Below are positions 8,238 through 16,586 of a stretch of DNA of 64,000 nucleotides, piece by piece. This stretch comes from Escherichia whittamii (GTDB lineage Bacteria; Pseudomonadota; Gammaproteobacteria; Enterobacterales; Enterobacteriaceae), in contig NZ_JACSQI010000015.1 in NCBI RefSeq assembly GCF_014836715.1, positions 47,866 through 111,865 of the forward strand. The letters are read 5' to 3'. Position 1 is the first letter of the stretch, and every line of letters starts with the position of its first letter. The notes beneath the pieces were generated by a model that saw only the letters and a list, made by a program, of their open reading frames with translations, made no database searches and was not told the DNA's origin. A program made the translations under genes and the position numbers.

Positions 8238-9161
8238 ATGAGAAAGACGGGCAACCGCCGCGAGCGTGGGGCAAAAACCACCATCGTCCGGCGGCAGATC
8301 AAAAAGAATCATGCCGGGCATCACGGCGGAGCGTGGAAGGTGGCGTTCGCCGACTTTACCCTGGCGATGATGGCGCTGTTTATGACGCTGTGGATTGTGA
8401 ACAGCGTCAGCAAAAGCGAGCGCGAAAGCATTATGGCGGCGCTGCATGGGCAGTCGATTTTCAATGGTGGCGGGCTGTCGCCGTTAAATAAAATCAGCCC
8501 GTCTCATCCGCCGAAACTTGCTACCGTGGCGGTGCCGGAAGAGACAGAGAAAAAAGTGCGCGACGTCAACGAGAAAACGGCGCTTTTGAAGAAGAAATCT
8601 GCCACCGAGTTGGGTGAGCTGGCAACCAGTATCAACACCATCGCCCGCGATGCGCATATGGAAGCGAATCTGGAGATGGAGATTGTCCCGCAGGGATTAC
8701 GCGTGCTGATTAAAGACGACCAGAACCGCAATATGTTTGAGCGCGGCAGCGCGAAGATTATGCCGTTCTTTAAAACGCTGCTGGTGGAGTTAGCGCCGGT
8801 TTTTGATTCGCTCGACAATAAGATCATCATCACCGGGCATACCGATGCGATGGCCTACAAAAACAATATCTACAACAACTGGAACCTTTCGGGCGATCGC
8901 GCGCTTTCGGCCCGTCGCGTGCTGGAAGAAGCGGGAATGCCGGAAGATAAAGTGATGCAGGTAAGCGCGATGGCGGACCAGATGTTGCTGGATGCGAAAA
9001 ATCCGCAAAGTGCGGGTAACCGACGCATTGAGATTATGGTGTTGACCAAAAGCGCGTCCGATACGTTGTATCAATATTTTGGTCAGCATGGGGATAAAGT
9101 GGTGCAGCCGCTGGTGCAAAAGCTGGATAAGCAGCAGGTGCTTTCGCAGCGAACGCGTTAA
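8238..9161 (+). CDS. lafU: LafU: lateral flagellar stator protein (MotB family), full length
   Basis: 307 residues from the ATG at 8238; the frame extends upstream to 8205, but that overlaps lafT without a better ribosome-binding site. There is one membrane helix (about 45-63) with the plug-region motif AFADFTLAMMALF, whose Asp should be the ion-binding residue, then an OmpA-like peptidoglycan-binding domain (TGHTDAMAYKNN, LSGDRALSARRVL, NRRIEIMVL). In K-12 this gene (formerly mbhA) is a remnant left by the deletion that removed Flag-2; here it looks intact. Confidence 0.92.
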   Translation: MRKTGNRRERGAKTTIVRRQIKKNHAGHHGGAWKVAFADFTLAMMALFMTLWIVNSVSKSERESIMAALHGQSIFNGGGLSPLNKISPSHPPKLATVAVPEETEKKVRDVNEKTALLKKKSATELGELATSINTIARDAHMEANLEMEIVPQGLRVLIKDDQNRNMFERGSAKIMPFFKTLLVELAPVFDSLDNKIIITGHTDAMAYKNNIYNNWNLSGDRALSARRVLEEAGMPEDKVMQVSAMADQMLLDAKNPQSAGNRRIEIMVLTKSASDTLYQYFGQHGDKVVQPLVQKLDKQQVLSQRTR

Positions 9162-9197
9162 ACGGTGAATCTTTACGCATTTCTCAAACCTTAAAAT

Positions 9198-9217
9198 CAC
9201 TGTATACTTTACCAGTA
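9198..9217 (+). promoter_or_regulatory. LexA box (SOS) of dinB-yafNOP
   Basis: CTGTATACTTTACCAG at 9200-9215, flanked by CA and TA, fits the LexA operator CTG-N10-CAG and ends 14 bases before the dinB start. SOS control of dinB and the downstream yaf genes is established in E. coli. Confidence 0.9.
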
Positions 9218-9231
9218 TTGAGAGGTGAGCA

Positions 9232-10287
9232 ATGCGTAAAATCATTCATGTGGATATGGACTGCTTTTTCGCAGCGGTGGAGATGCGCGACAATCCCGCC
9301 CTGCGCGATATCCCTATTGCTATTGGCGGCAGTCGCGAACGTCGGGGGGTGATCAGCACCGCGAATTATCCCGCGCGTAAATTTGGCGTACGTAGCGCAA
9401 TGCCAACTGGGATGGCGCTCAAATTATGCCCGCATCTCACCTTGCTTCCTGGGCGCTTTGACGCCTACAAAGAAGCCTCGAATCATATCCGCGAAATTTT
9501 CTCGCGCTACACCTCGCGTATTGAACCACTGTCGCTGGATGAAGCCTATCTTGACGTTACCGACAGCGTGCATTGCCACGGTTCTGCGACTCTCATCGCC
9601 CAGGAAATCCGCCAGACGATTTTCAACGAGTTGCACCTGACGGCATCTGCGGGCGTGGCGCCGGTAAAGTTTCTCGCTAAAATCGCCTCCGACATGAATA
9701 AACCCAACGGCCAGTTTGTGATTACTCCGGCGGAAGTTCCGGCATTTCTGCAAACCTTGCCGCTGGCAAAGATTCCCGGCGTCGGCAAAGTCTCGGCGGC
9801 AAAACTGGAAGCGATGGGGCTGCGGACCTGCGGTGATGTGCAAAAGTGTGATCTGGTGACGTTGCTTAAACGCTTTGGCAAATTTGGCCGCATTTTATGG
9901 GAGCGTAGCCAGGGCATTGACGAGCGCGACGTTAACAGCGAACGGTTACGAAAATCCATCGGCGTGGAACGCACGATGGCGGAAGATATTCATCACTGGC
10001 CTGAATGTGAAGCGATTATCGAGCGGCTGTATCCGGAGCTGGAACGCCGTCTGGCAAAGGTGAAACCTGATTTACTGATCGCCCGCCAGGGAGTGAAATT
10101 AAAGTTCGACGATTTTCAGCAAACCACCCAGGAGCATGTCTGGCCACGGCTGACTAAAGCTGATCTCATCGCCACCGCGCGTAAAACCTGGGATGAACGT
10201 CGCGGCGGGCGCGGTGTGCGACTGGTGGGGCTGCATGTGACGTTGCTGGATCCGCAAATGGAAAGACAGCTGGTGCTGGGATTATGA
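9232..10287 (+). CDS. dinB: DNA polymerase IV (DinB, Y family)
   Basis: 351 residues, the usual length. Catalytic acidic residues are visible in [11 protein letters not shown] (Asp8) and [10 protein letters not shown] (Asp and Glu near 103-104). A helix-hairpin-helix region ([16 protein letters not shown]) and a little-finger domain follow. The C-terminal end QLVLGL is the beta-clamp binding peptide. Pol IV copies past minor-groove lesions and produces -1 frameshifts. It is the first gene of the SOS operon with yafNOP. Confidence 0.97.
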   Translation: MRKIIHVDMDCFFAAVEMRDNPALRDIPIAIGGSRERRGVISTANYPARKFGVRSAMPTGMALKLCPHLTLLPGRFDAYKEASNHIREIFSRYTSRIEPLSLDEAYLDVTDSVHCHGSATLIAQEIRQTIFNELHLTASAGVAPVKFLAKIASDMNKPNGQFVITPAEVPAFLQTLPLAKIPGVGKVSAAKLEAMGLRTCGDVQKCDLVTLLKRFGKFGRILWERSQGIDERDVNSERLRKSIGVERTMAEDIHHWPECEAIIERLYPELERRLAKVKPDLLIARQGVKLKFDDFQQTTQEHVWPRLTKADLIATARKTWDERRGGRGVRLVGLHVTLLDPQMERQLVLGL

Positions 10288-10289
10288 TG

Positions 10290-10305
10290 TATACTATTAT
10301 GTATA
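10290..10305 (+). promoter_or_regulatory. Possible YafN operator
   Basis: TATAC, six bases, GTATA forms a perfect 5-6-5 inverted repeat just after the dinB stop and 33 bases before yafN. Antitoxins of this fold usually bind such palindromes, but binding here is only inferred. Confidence 0.35.
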
Positions 10306-10338
10306 TTCTGGTGTTCATTGTTATGAGGGGATAATTGT

Positions 10339-10632
10339 ATGCATCGAATTCTCGCTGAAAAATCGGTCAATATCACTGAGTTACGTAAAAATCCAGCTAA
10401 ATACTTTATTGATCAACCAGTTGCGGTTCTTTCTAATAATCGCCCCGCAGGATATCTCTTAAGTGCCAACGCATTTGAAGCATTAATGGACATGCTTGCT
10501 GAACAAGAGGAGAAAAAGCCCATAAAGGCGCGCTTCCGTCCGAGTGCTGCAAGATTAGAGGAAATTACACGCCGCGCTGAACAATATCTTAATGATATGA
10601 CGGATGATGATTTCAATGACTTTAAGGAATAA
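10339..10632 (+). CDS. yafN: YafN antitoxin
   Basis: 97 residues with a Phd/YefM-type N-terminus (SVNITELRKNPAKYFIDQPVAVLSNNRPAGYLLS) and an acidic C-terminal tail (YLNDMTDDDFNDFKE) that should wrap the toxin. It neutralises YafO and represses the local promoter. A GAGGGG ribosome-binding site lies 10 bases ahead. Confidence 0.95.
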   Translation: MHRILAEKSVNITELRKNPAKYFIDQPVAVLSNNRPAGYLLSANAFEALMDMLAEQEEKKPIKARFRPSAARLEEITRRAEQYLNDMTDDDFNDFKE

Positions 10633-10634
10633 GG

Positions 10635-11033
10635 ATGCGGGTATTCAAAACAAAACTTATTCGCCTGCAACTTACAGCAGAGGAACTTGATGCGTTAACG
10701 GCGGATTTTATTTCCTATAAGCGTGACGGTGTTTTGCCAGATATATTTGGTCGCGATGCACTCTACGACGACTCGTTTACCTGGCCATTAATCAAATTTG
10801 AGCGAGTTGCTCATATTCATATGGCAAATGAGAATAATCCATTTCCGCCACAGTTGCGCCAATTCAGCAGAACGAATGACGAAGCGCATTTGGTATATTG
10901 TCAGGGTGCGTTTGATGAGCAAGCATGGTTGCTCATTGCCATTCTGAAACCTGAACCTCATAAACTGGCTAGAGATAACAACCAAATGCATAAAATTGGG
11001 AAAATGGCAGAAGCGTTTCGCATGCGTTTTTGA
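10635..11033 (+). CDS. yafO: YafO ribosome-dependent mRNA interferase toxin
   Basis: 132 residues, as in K-12, and 2 bases after yafN. The C-terminal HKIGKMAEAFRMRF is typical of YafO. In E. coli, YafO binds the 50S subunit and cuts mRNA near the start codon during SOS or amino-acid stress. No frameshift or truncation is visible. Confidence 0.94.
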   Translation: MRVFKTKLIRLQLTAEELDALTADFISYKRDGVLPDIFGRDALYDDSFTWPLIKFERVAHIHMANENNPFPPQLRQFSRTNDEAHLVYCQGAFDEQAWLLIAILKPEPHKLARDNNQMHKIGKMAEAFRMRF

Positions 11034-11042
11034 ATTTATATT

Positions 11043-11495
11043 ATGAATAACATACAAATAAGAGACTATCAGCCTGGCGATTTTCAGCAACTATGCGCTA
11101 TTTTCCTTAGAGCGGTTACGATGACTGCCAGTCAGCATTATTCACCACAACAAATTGCCGCCTGGGCGCAGATTGACGAATCTCGCTGGAAGGAGAAACT
11201 CGCGAAATCACAAGTGCGGGTGGCTATGATTAATGCACAACCGGTTGGATTTATTACCTGTATTGAGCATTATATCGATATGTTATTTGTTGACCCTGAA
11301 TACACTCACCGCGGAGTTGCCAGCGCCTTGTTAAAACCTTTTATTAAGTCTGAATCCGAACTTACGGTTGATGCCAGCATAACCGCAAAACCCTTTTTTG
11401 AACGTTATGATTTTCAGGTAGTTAAGCAGCAGCGCGTTGAATGCCGGGGAGAGTGGTTTATTAATTTTTATATGCGTTATAAACAGCAACATTAA
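11043..11495 (+). CDS. yafP: YafP, GNAT-family acetyltransferase of the SOS operon
   Basis: 150 residues. The acetyl-CoA binding loop is seen in FVDPEYTHRGVASALLKPFI, in the Q/RxxGxG/A position of GNAT enzymes. The substrate is not settled; in E. coli it has been linked to resistance to certain genotoxic nitroaromatics. It is the last gene of dinB-yafNOP, 9 bases after yafO. Confidence 0.93.
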   Translation: MNNIQIRDYQPGDFQQLCAIFLRAVTMTASQHYSPQQIAAWAQIDESRWKEKLAKSQVRVAMINAQPVGFITCIEHYIDMLFVDPEYTHRGVASALLKPFIKSESELTVDASITAKPFFERYDFQVVKQQRVECRGEWFINFYMRYKQQH

Positions 11496-11502
11496 ATCCA
11501 GC

Positions 11503-11531
11503 TTGCAATGAAAATAACGTAAGCTTAGTAT
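11503..11531 (+). promoter_or_regulatory. Candidate sigma-70 promoter for the rtcB2-prfH leader
   Basis: TTGCAA (11503-11508), 17 bases, TAGTAT (11526-11531); each box matches consensus at 4 of 6 positions. A start near 11538 would give a leader of about 150 bases before rtcB2. I saw no sigma-54 site of the kind that drives rtcBA. Confidence 0.4.
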
Positions 11532-11555
11532 GTGCGCGTTTTCTTATTCCACAAA

Positions 11556-11685
11556 CTGCAAGGAGGTAAATCATGACAAATCCTTTATCAATGACTCTTT
11601 GCAGACCTTTCCAGGATTAATTCTTTTTTTCTTGCCCTGGATTCGTCTGCCATTTCCTGATTTTTTATATTTATAAATGGAATGG
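11556..11685 (+). promoter_or_regulatory. Structured leader of rtcB2-prfH with alternative hairpins
   Basis: Three pairings are visible. (1) CTGCAAGGAG (11556-11565) with CTCTTTGCAG (11595-11604): 10 bp with one G-U, which sequesters the Shine-Dalgarno sequence of the 15-codon ORF. (2) GCAGAC plus TCCAGG (11601-11606, 11610-11615) with CCTGGA plus GTCTGC (11636-11641, 11645-11650): two 6-bp helices around a 3x3 internal loop. (3) CCATTTCC (11650-11657) with GGAATGG (11679-11685): 7 bp with one bulge, covering the rtcB2 initiation region. Pairings 1 and 2 share bases 11601-11604 and exclude each other. The layout resembles translation-controlled leaders; the function is inferred. Confidence 0.5.
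11573..11620 (+). CDS. 15-residue leader peptide upstream of rtcB2
   Basis: ATG at 11573 encodes MTNPLSMTLCRPFQD and stops at 11618-11620. It is preceded by AAGGAGG (11560-11566), a near-complete complement of the 16S rRNA 3' end and much stronger than the rtcB2 site. It sits inside the hairpin region described for this leader. Translating ribosomes would open hairpin 1, and one at the stop codon would block hairpin 2. I do not recognise the peptide; it may act only through its translation. Confidence 0.5.
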   Translation: MTNPLSMTLCRPFQD

Positions 11686-11688
11686 TAC

Positions 11689-12828
11689 ATGGGCAAATAT
11701 ATTCGTCCCTTATCCGATGCGGTGTTTACTATCGCATCCGATGACCTGTGGATCGAAAGTTCAGCGATCCAACAATTACATACCACGGCAAATTTACCCA
11801 ACATGCAACGCGTAGTAGGGATGCCTGATTTACACCCCGGACGCGGCTACCCGATTGGAGCAGCGTTCTTTTCCATTGGTCGTTTTTACCCGGCGCTGGT
11901 CGGCAATGATATCGGCTGCGGCATGGCGCTATGGCAAACAGATATCCTTACCCGCAAATACAACGCCGATAAGTTCGAAAAGCGATTATCTGCGCTGGAT
12001 GACGTTGCTGAAGAAAGCTGGCTGGAGGAAAACCTGCCATCAGCATTTGCACAGCACCCGTGGCGCAGCGCGCTTGGCTCCATCGGTGGCGGTAACCACT
12101 TCGCAGAACTGCAACAGATAGATCAAATCATCGACGCTGAACTGTTTGCACTGGCAGGCCTGGATGCGCAGCATCTGCAACTGCTGGTTCATAGCGGCTC
12201 GCGTGGTTTCGGGCAGTCTGTTTTACAAAAACATATTGCCTCATTTTCGCATCATGGTTTGCCGGAAGGCAGTGACGACGCACTATGTTATATCGCGGAG
12301 CATGACGATGCGCTGGCGTTTGCTCGCATGAATCGCCAGATGATCGCTCTGCGCATAATGCAACAGGTGAAAGCCATCGGAAGTCCGGTTCTGGATGTGG
12401 CGCATAACTTTATTACCGCGAGTCAAATTGGCGATCAACCAGGCTGGTTACACCGTAAAGGGGCTACGCCAGATGACAGTGGTCTGGTGGTTATCTCGGG
12501 GTCACGCGGTGATTACTCATGGCTTGTACAGCCTGTCAGTAGCGAAGAAACATTGCACTCGCTGGCGCATGGGGCTGGGCGCAAATGGGGGCGCTCTGAG
12601 TGTAAAGGGCGTCTGGCGGCGAAATACACGGCGACGCAACTCTCACGTACTGAACTTGGTAGCCGGGTAATTTGCCGCGATAAACAGCTCATCTTTGAAG
12701 AGGCTCCACAAGCCTATAAACCGGCAGAAAGCGTGGTGCAATGTCTGGTGCAGGCCGGTTTAATTATTCCTGTCGCGCGGCTGCGCCCGGTACTGACGCT
12801 CAAAAACAGTGGAGGGAAAAAAGGATGA
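11689..12828 (+). CDS. rtcB2: RtcB2: RtcB-family RNA ligase paired with PrfH
   Basis: 379 residues from the ATG at 11689 (383 from 11677). GGAATGG just upstream favours 11689. The metal-binding and catalytic signatures of RtcB are present: [26 protein letters not shown] with the metal-ligand Cys at about 77, a [10 protein letters not shown] motif and AHNF. RtcB joins 2',3'-cyclic phosphate or 3'-phosphate ends to 5'-OH ends through GTP-dependent guanylation. Its partner PrfH acts on ribosomes cut at the 16S decoding centre, and published work shows the pair releases and repairs such ribosomes. In K-12 only the fragment ykfJ remains. It overlaps prfH by 4 bases (ATGA). Confidence 0.9.
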   Translation: MGKYIRPLSDAVFTIASDDLWIESSAIQQLHTTANLPNMQRVVGMPDLHPGRGYPIGAAFFSIGRFYPALVGNDIGCGMALWQTDILTRKYNADKFEKRLSALDDVAEESWLEENLPSAFAQHPWRSALGSIGGGNHFAELQQIDQIIDAELFALAGLDAQHLQLLVHSGSRGFGQSVLQKHIASFSHHGLPEGSDDALCYIAEHDDALAFARMNRQMIALRIMQQVKAIGSPVLDVAHNFITASQIGDQPGWLHRKGATPDDSGLVVISGSRGDYSWLVQPVSSEETLHSLAHGAGRKWGRSECKGRLAAKYTATQLSRTELGSRVICRDKQLIFEEAPQAYKPAESVVQCLVQAGLIIPVARLRPVLTLKNSGGKKG

Positions 12829-13439
12829 TCTTGTTGCAACTCTCCTCTGCACAGGGGCCGGAAGAATGCTGTCTCGCCGTAAAAAAGGCGCTGGACAGGC
12901 TGATTAAAGAAGCTGCCCGTCAAGACGTCGCGGTAACAGTGCTGGAAACAGAAACGGGCCGTTACCCTGACACATTGCGTTCGGCACTGGTTTCTCTGGA
13001 TGGCGACAACGCATGGGCATTAAGCGAAAGCTGGTGTGGCACTATTCAATGGATTTGTCCGAGTCCGTATCGACCTCATCATGGGCGCAAAAACTGGTTT
13101 CTTGGTATTGGACGTTTTACTGCTGATGAGCAGGAACAATCAGATGCGATCCGGTATGAGACGCTGCGTTCGTCGGGGCCAGGCGGTCAACATGTCAATA
13201 AAACCGACTCGGCGGTGCGCGCCACGCATCTGGCCACCGGGATTAGCGTGAAAGTACAGTCCGAGCGCAGCCAGCATGCTAACAAACGGCTGGCGCGATT
13301 GCTGATTGCCTGGAAGCTGGAACAACAGCAACAGGAAAATAGCGCGGCGCTGAAATTGCAGCGGCGAATGTTCCATCACCAAATTGAACGTGGTAACCCG
13401 CGACGGACATTTACAGGGATGGCATTTATCGAAGGGTAA
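12825..13439 (+). CDS. prfH: PrfH: release factor homologue for damaged ribosomes, full length
   Basis: 204 residues from the ATG at 12825, which overlaps the rtcB2 stop; the frame runs further upstream, but only inside rtcB2. The peptide-release loop [20 protein letters not shown] carries GGQ at 120-122 and is followed by a basic C-terminal tail. An N-terminal domain of about 110 residues replaces the codon-recognition domains of RF1/RF2. Family knowledge: PrfH hydrolyses peptidyl-tRNA on ribosomes whose decoding centre has been cleaved, and RtcB2 then reseals the rRNA. The K-12 copy lacks its N-terminus. Confidence 0.92.
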   Translation: MILLQLSSAQGPEECCLAVKKALDRLIKEAARQDVAVTVLETETGRYPDTLRSALVSLDGDNAWALSESWCGTIQWICPSPYRPHHGRKNWFLGIGRFTADEQEQSDAIRYETLRSSGPGGQHVNKTDSAVRATHLATGISVKVQSERSQHANKRLARLLIAWKLEQQQQENSAALKLQRRMFHHQIERGNPRRTFTGMAFIEG

Positions 13440-13453
13440 TTGAGGAACGTCTC

Positions 13454-13480
13454 CCGCCGTTTTCTTCGTGAAAGCGGCGG
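13454..13480. other. 11-bp hairpin between prfH and the next gene
   Basis: CCGCCGTTTTC (13454-13464) pairs with GAAAGCGGCGG (13470-13480) with one G-U and loop TTCGT. No T-run follows, so it is a poor intrinsic terminator. It could stabilise an mRNA end or lower expression of the downstream gene. Confidence 0.5.
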
Positions 13481-13501
13481 ACAAAAACGAAAGGAATCGT
13501 C

Positions 13502-14011
13502 ATGTTTATTGGTCATCTTCCTGCTGGATATTTAATAACTTGTACTTTAGTTAAACGCTTGCCGCTGATTGCTCGTCATGCGCGCTGGGCGATGATTATT
13601 GGCTTAGTCGGGGCCGTTGCACCCGATTTCGATCTCTTCTGGTGCTATCTGGTGGATAATGGGCAACGACATCATCATCTTTACCCGTCTCATTGGCCAT
13701 TATTATGGTTTGCTCTGCTGGCGGCGACATTAGTCTGGGCAGGAATAGCGAAGAATAAACTGCCGGCGTGGTTGGGCGTGGTGTTTTGCCTGAATAGTAT
13801 CGTGCATTTATTACTCGATACGCTGGTCGGTGATATCTGGTGGCTGATGCCTTTCGTTAACCAACCATTTGCACTCTTTCATATTACGGCGATACATCAT
13901 CCGTGGTGGCTCAATTTTTTATTACACTGGTCGTTTTTACTGGAACTGGCATTAGTGGCTGCCGCCATTGCCGTGTGGTGCAGGCGTAATGCCAAAATGG
14001 TAAAAGCATGA
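13502..14011 (+). CDS. Membrane protein of the YdjM/DUF457 metal-dependent hydrolase type
   Basis: 169 residues with four or five membrane helices. His and Asp residues sit at helix ends in an order seen in DUF457 proteins: MFIGHLPAGYL, VAPDFDLFWCYLV, RHHHLYPSHW, NSIVHLLLDTLVGD, FHITAIHHPWW. These would make a membrane metal site. The substrate is unknown. It starts 62 bases after prfH in the same direction (GAAAGGAATC before the ATG), so it may be co-transcribed with the repair pair, though the hairpin in between argues for separate control. Confidence 0.65.
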   Translation: MFIGHLPAGYLITCTLVKRLPLIARHARWAMIIGLVGAVAPDFDLFWCYLVDNGQRHHHLYPSHWPLLWFALLAATLVWAGIAKNKLPAWLGVVFCLNSIVHLLLDTLVGDIWWLMPFVNQPFALFHITAIHHPWWLNFLLHWSFLLELALVAAAIAVWCRRNAKMVKA

Positions 14012-14027
14012 AAAAATTATTCTGACT

Positions 14028-14270
14028 TTAAGCGGCGTAACATGTTTCCTGGGGAAATTCTCCCGTGGTTAAGTATGTTCTTCTGACTTTTCCCCAGGCT
14101 CTGAACATATAAAAATTCTGCTTTTCACCCTTAAGTTCTTTCACGGATTCCAGCGCAAAATTTTCTTTGGTGATCAGAAATTCCCCCCATGAAAAATGGT
14201 CGCAACTATATAAATATGCGACCTTTTCCTGGGTTTCATAATGTTTTGTTATTTCGATATAGATAGCCAT
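14028..14270 (-). CDS. Hypothetical 80-residue protein
   Basis: From the ATG at 14270 it reads MAIYIEITKHYETQ and continues with mixed strands and charged residues, ending PQETCYAA. It has no signal peptide or membrane segment. The start lies only 13 bases past the pepD terminator stem, so it probably depends on readthrough from pepD. I do not recognise the family; it has the size of many small immunity or accessory proteins, but nothing here proves that. Convergent with the gene ending at 14011. Confidence 0.5.
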   Translation of the reverse strand: MAIYIEITKHYETQEKVAYLYSCDHFSWGEFLITKENFALESVKELKGEKQNFYMFRAWGKVRRTYLTTGEFPQETCYAA

Positions 14271-14282
14271 TGACTTCAAACA

Positions 14283-14310
14283 GAAGTCCACGCCCGCAGG
14301 CGTGGACTTC
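14283..14310 (-). terminator. pepD terminator
   Basis: GAAGTCCACGCC and GGCGTGGACTTC form a perfect 12-bp stem with a 4-base loop, 8 bases after the pepD stop codon. The U-tract on the minus strand is short (TGTTT). Confidence 0.7.
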
Positions 14311-14317
14311 ATCGTTA

Positions 14318-15775
14318 TTACTTCGCCGGAATTTCTTTCAGCAGTTCAGTCAGAAGCCGCCAGTAATGACCAACGCTTTCGATATGAACTTGCTCATCCG
14401 GAGAGTGTGGACCGGTAATGGTTGGCCCGATAGAAACCATGTCCATTTCCGGATACGGTTTTTTGAACAGACCACATTCCAGACCCGCGTGGATAATCTG
14501 GATGTTCGGCGTCTTGTTGAACAGACGTTGATAGGTTTCACGTACCAGATGCATCACCGGAGAGTTAGCATCTGGCTGCCAGCCAGGATATGCGCCTTTC
14601 GCTTCGGTTTTCGCGCCAGCCAGTTTACCCAGCGAATCCAGCATACTGACCACGTAGTCTTTACCGCTGTCGATCAGAGAACGGATCAGGCAGTGAATTT
14701 CTACGTTGTTGTCGGTCATGGTCACCACACCCACGTTCAGTGAGGTTTCAACCACGCCTTTTGCCACGTCGGAATTACGGATAACGCCGTTCGGGGTGGC
14801 GTTCAGCAGACGAATAAAGGTATCGCGAGATTTCGCAATCAGGGCAGCTTTGTCGTTCGCTACAGAATCCAGCAGCAATGCCAGATTCTTCTCTTTTTCT
14901 GCCAGTTCGTTTTTCAGGATCTCCTGATAGGTATTCACCAGAGATTTCAGTGCGTCGACTTTGTCAGCTGCGACTGCGATGGTCGCAAAGGCTTCACGCG
15001 GGATGGCGTTACGCAGTGTGCCGCCGTTGAAATCGATAAGGCGCAGATCCAGCTCTTCTGCATGGCCCGCCAGGAAGCGCACCAGCAGTTTGTTCGCGTT
15101 ACCCAGACCTACGTGAATTTCACCGCCGGAGTGACCGCCTTTCAGACCTTTTAAGGTTAACTTGAAGGTTTCAAAGCCAGCCGGAACCGCTTCACGATCT
15201 AAATGCAGGTTGGAGGTGAAGTCGATGCCCCCCGCACAACCCATGTAGATTTCACCTTCTTCTTCGGAGTCGGTGTTAATCAGAATGTCAGCCTGCAACC
15301 AGTTGCTCTGTAAGCCGAACGCACCGTCCATACCGGCTTCTTCGGTCATGGTCAGCAGCACTTCCAGCGGGCCGTGAACCACGTTGTCATCAGCCAGAAC
15401 GGCCAGTGCAGACGCCATACCAATGCCGTTATCTGCGCCCAGAGTGGTACCGCGCGCTTTAACCCATTCGCCATCAATATAAGGCTGGATAGGATCTTTG
15501 GTGAAGTCGTGCACGGTGTCGTTGTTTTTCTGTGGCACCATATCGAGGTGAGCCTGCAAGACAACCGGTTTACGGTTTTCCATACCTGCGGTAGCAGGTT
15601 TACGAATCAGGATATTACCTACCTGATCGCGTTCGACGTGGAAACCTTTCTCTTTTGCCCAACCAACGATGTATTCAGCGAGTTGTTCTTCATGATAGGA
15701 CGGGTGAGGAATAGAACAGATTTTTGCAAAAATATCCCACAGCGGCTGTGGAGATAATTGAGACAGTTCAGACAC
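14318..15775 (-). CDS. pepD: Aminoacyl-histidine dipeptidase (peptidase D, M20 family)
   Basis: 485 residues, the known length. Metal-site motifs are VVLQAHLDMVPQKN, LGADNGIGMASALA, TMTEEAGMDG and GPHSPDEQVHI. PepD is a cytosolic zinc dipeptidase that splits carnosine-like Xaa-His and other dipeptides. The start ATG at 15775 follows an AAGGAGACTT site. Divergent from gpt. Confidence 0.97.
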   Translation of the reverse strand: MSELSQLSPQPLWDIFAKICSIPHPSYHEEQLAEYIVGWAKEKGFHVERDQVGNILIRKPATAGMENRKPVVLQAHLDMVPQKNNDTVHDFTKDPIQPYIDGEWVKARGTTLGADNGIGMASALAVLADDNVVHGPLEVLLTMTEEAGMDGAFGLQSNWLQADILINTDSEEEGEIYMGCAGGIDFTSNLHLDREAVPAGFETFKLTLKGLKGGHSGGEIHVGLGNANKLLVRFLAGHAEELDLRLIDFNGGTLRNAIPREAFATIAVAADKVDALKSLVNTYQEILKNELAEKEKNLALLLDSVANDKAALIAKSRDTFIRLLNATPNGVIRNSDVAKGVVETSLNVGVVTMTDNNVEIHCLIRSLIDSGKDYVVSMLDSLGKLAGAKTEAKGAYPGWQPDANSPVMHLVRETYQRLFNKTPNIQIIHAGLECGLFKKPYPEMDMVSIGPTITGPHSPDEQVHIESVGHYWRLLTELLKEIPAK

Positions 15776-15940
15776 GTTAAGTCTCCTTGTCGATCACCCG
15801 CAAAACAGTATTGCAGGTCACAGGGTTAGCAGAAAATGTTGTCAGCACAAGTCAGGCTTGCGAGATATGTTTGAGAATACCACTTTATCCAGCGACAGGT
15901 AGTAGCAGTGCGTAAAAAGACGCGGACTTATGTGAAATAC

Positions 15941-15969
15941 TGGTTTTTAGTGCGCCAGATCTCTATAAT
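15941..15969 (+). promoter_or_regulatory. gpt promoter
   Basis: A consensus TATAAT at 15964-15969 lies 17 bases after a weak -35 (TGGTTT, 15941-15946). The mRNA would start near 15976, about 60 bases before gpt. Confidence 0.6.
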
Positions 15970-16035
15970 CTCGCGCAACCTATTTTCCCCTCGAACACTT
16001 TTTAAGCCGTAGATAAACAGGCTGGGACACTTCAC

Positions 16036-16494
16036 ATGAGCGAAAAATACATCGTCACCTGGGACATGTTGCAGATCCATGCACGTAAACTGGCAAGCCG
16101 CCTGATGCCTTCTGAACAGTGGAAAGGCATTATTGCCGTTAGCCGTGGCGGTCTGGTACCGGGAGCATTGCTGGCGCGTGAGCTGGGTATTCGTCATGTC
16201 GATACCGTTTGTATTTCCAGCTACGATCACGATAACCAGCGCGAACTGAAAGTACTGAAGCGCGCGGAAGGCGATGGTGAAGGCTTTATCGTCATTGATG
16301 ACCTGGTAGATACCGGTGGTACTGCGGTTGCGATTCGTGAAATGTATCCTAAAGCACACTTTGTGACTATCTTCGCGAAACCGGCTGGTCGTCCTTTAGT
16401 TGATGATTATGTGGTTGATATCCCACAAAATACCTGGATTGAGCAGCCGTGGGATATGGGCGTTGTGTTCGTTCCGCCTATCTCTGGTCGCTGA
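16036..16494 (+). CDS. gpt: Xanthine-guanine phosphoribosyltransferase
   Basis: 152 residues, full length. The PRPP-binding loop [14 protein letters not shown] is present. The enzyme salvages guanine, xanthine and, less well, hypoxanthine to nucleotides at the inner membrane face. A strong terminator follows. Confidence 0.98.
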   Translation: MSEKYIVTWDMLQIHARKLASRLMPSEQWKGIIAVSRGGLVPGALLARELGIRHVDTVCISSYDHDNQRELKVLKRAEGDGEGFIVIDDLVDTGGTAVAIREMYPKAHFVTIFAKPAGRPLVDDYVVDIPQNTWIEQPWDMGVVFVPPISGR

Positions 16495-16501
16495 TTTTTT
16501 C

Positions 16502-16533
16502 AACGCCTGGCAATGCCAGGCGTTGTTCTTTTT
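16502..16533 (+). terminator. gpt terminator
   Basis: AACGCCTGGC (16502-16511) and GCCAGGCGTT (16515-16524) form a 10-bp stem with loop AAT, followed by GTTCTTTTT. Confidence 0.9.
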
Positions 16534-16586
16534 AACTTCAGGCAGGGTACAATAGCGTCCAGTAAGCATTCCTGGAGGTTGCATCA

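Noticed and set aside
11624..11666. T-runs in the rtcB2 leader as an intrinsic terminator
   Set aside because: Neither T-run directly follows a stem: one is inside the loop of hairpin 2 and the other is 10 bases past its end. Translation control fits better.
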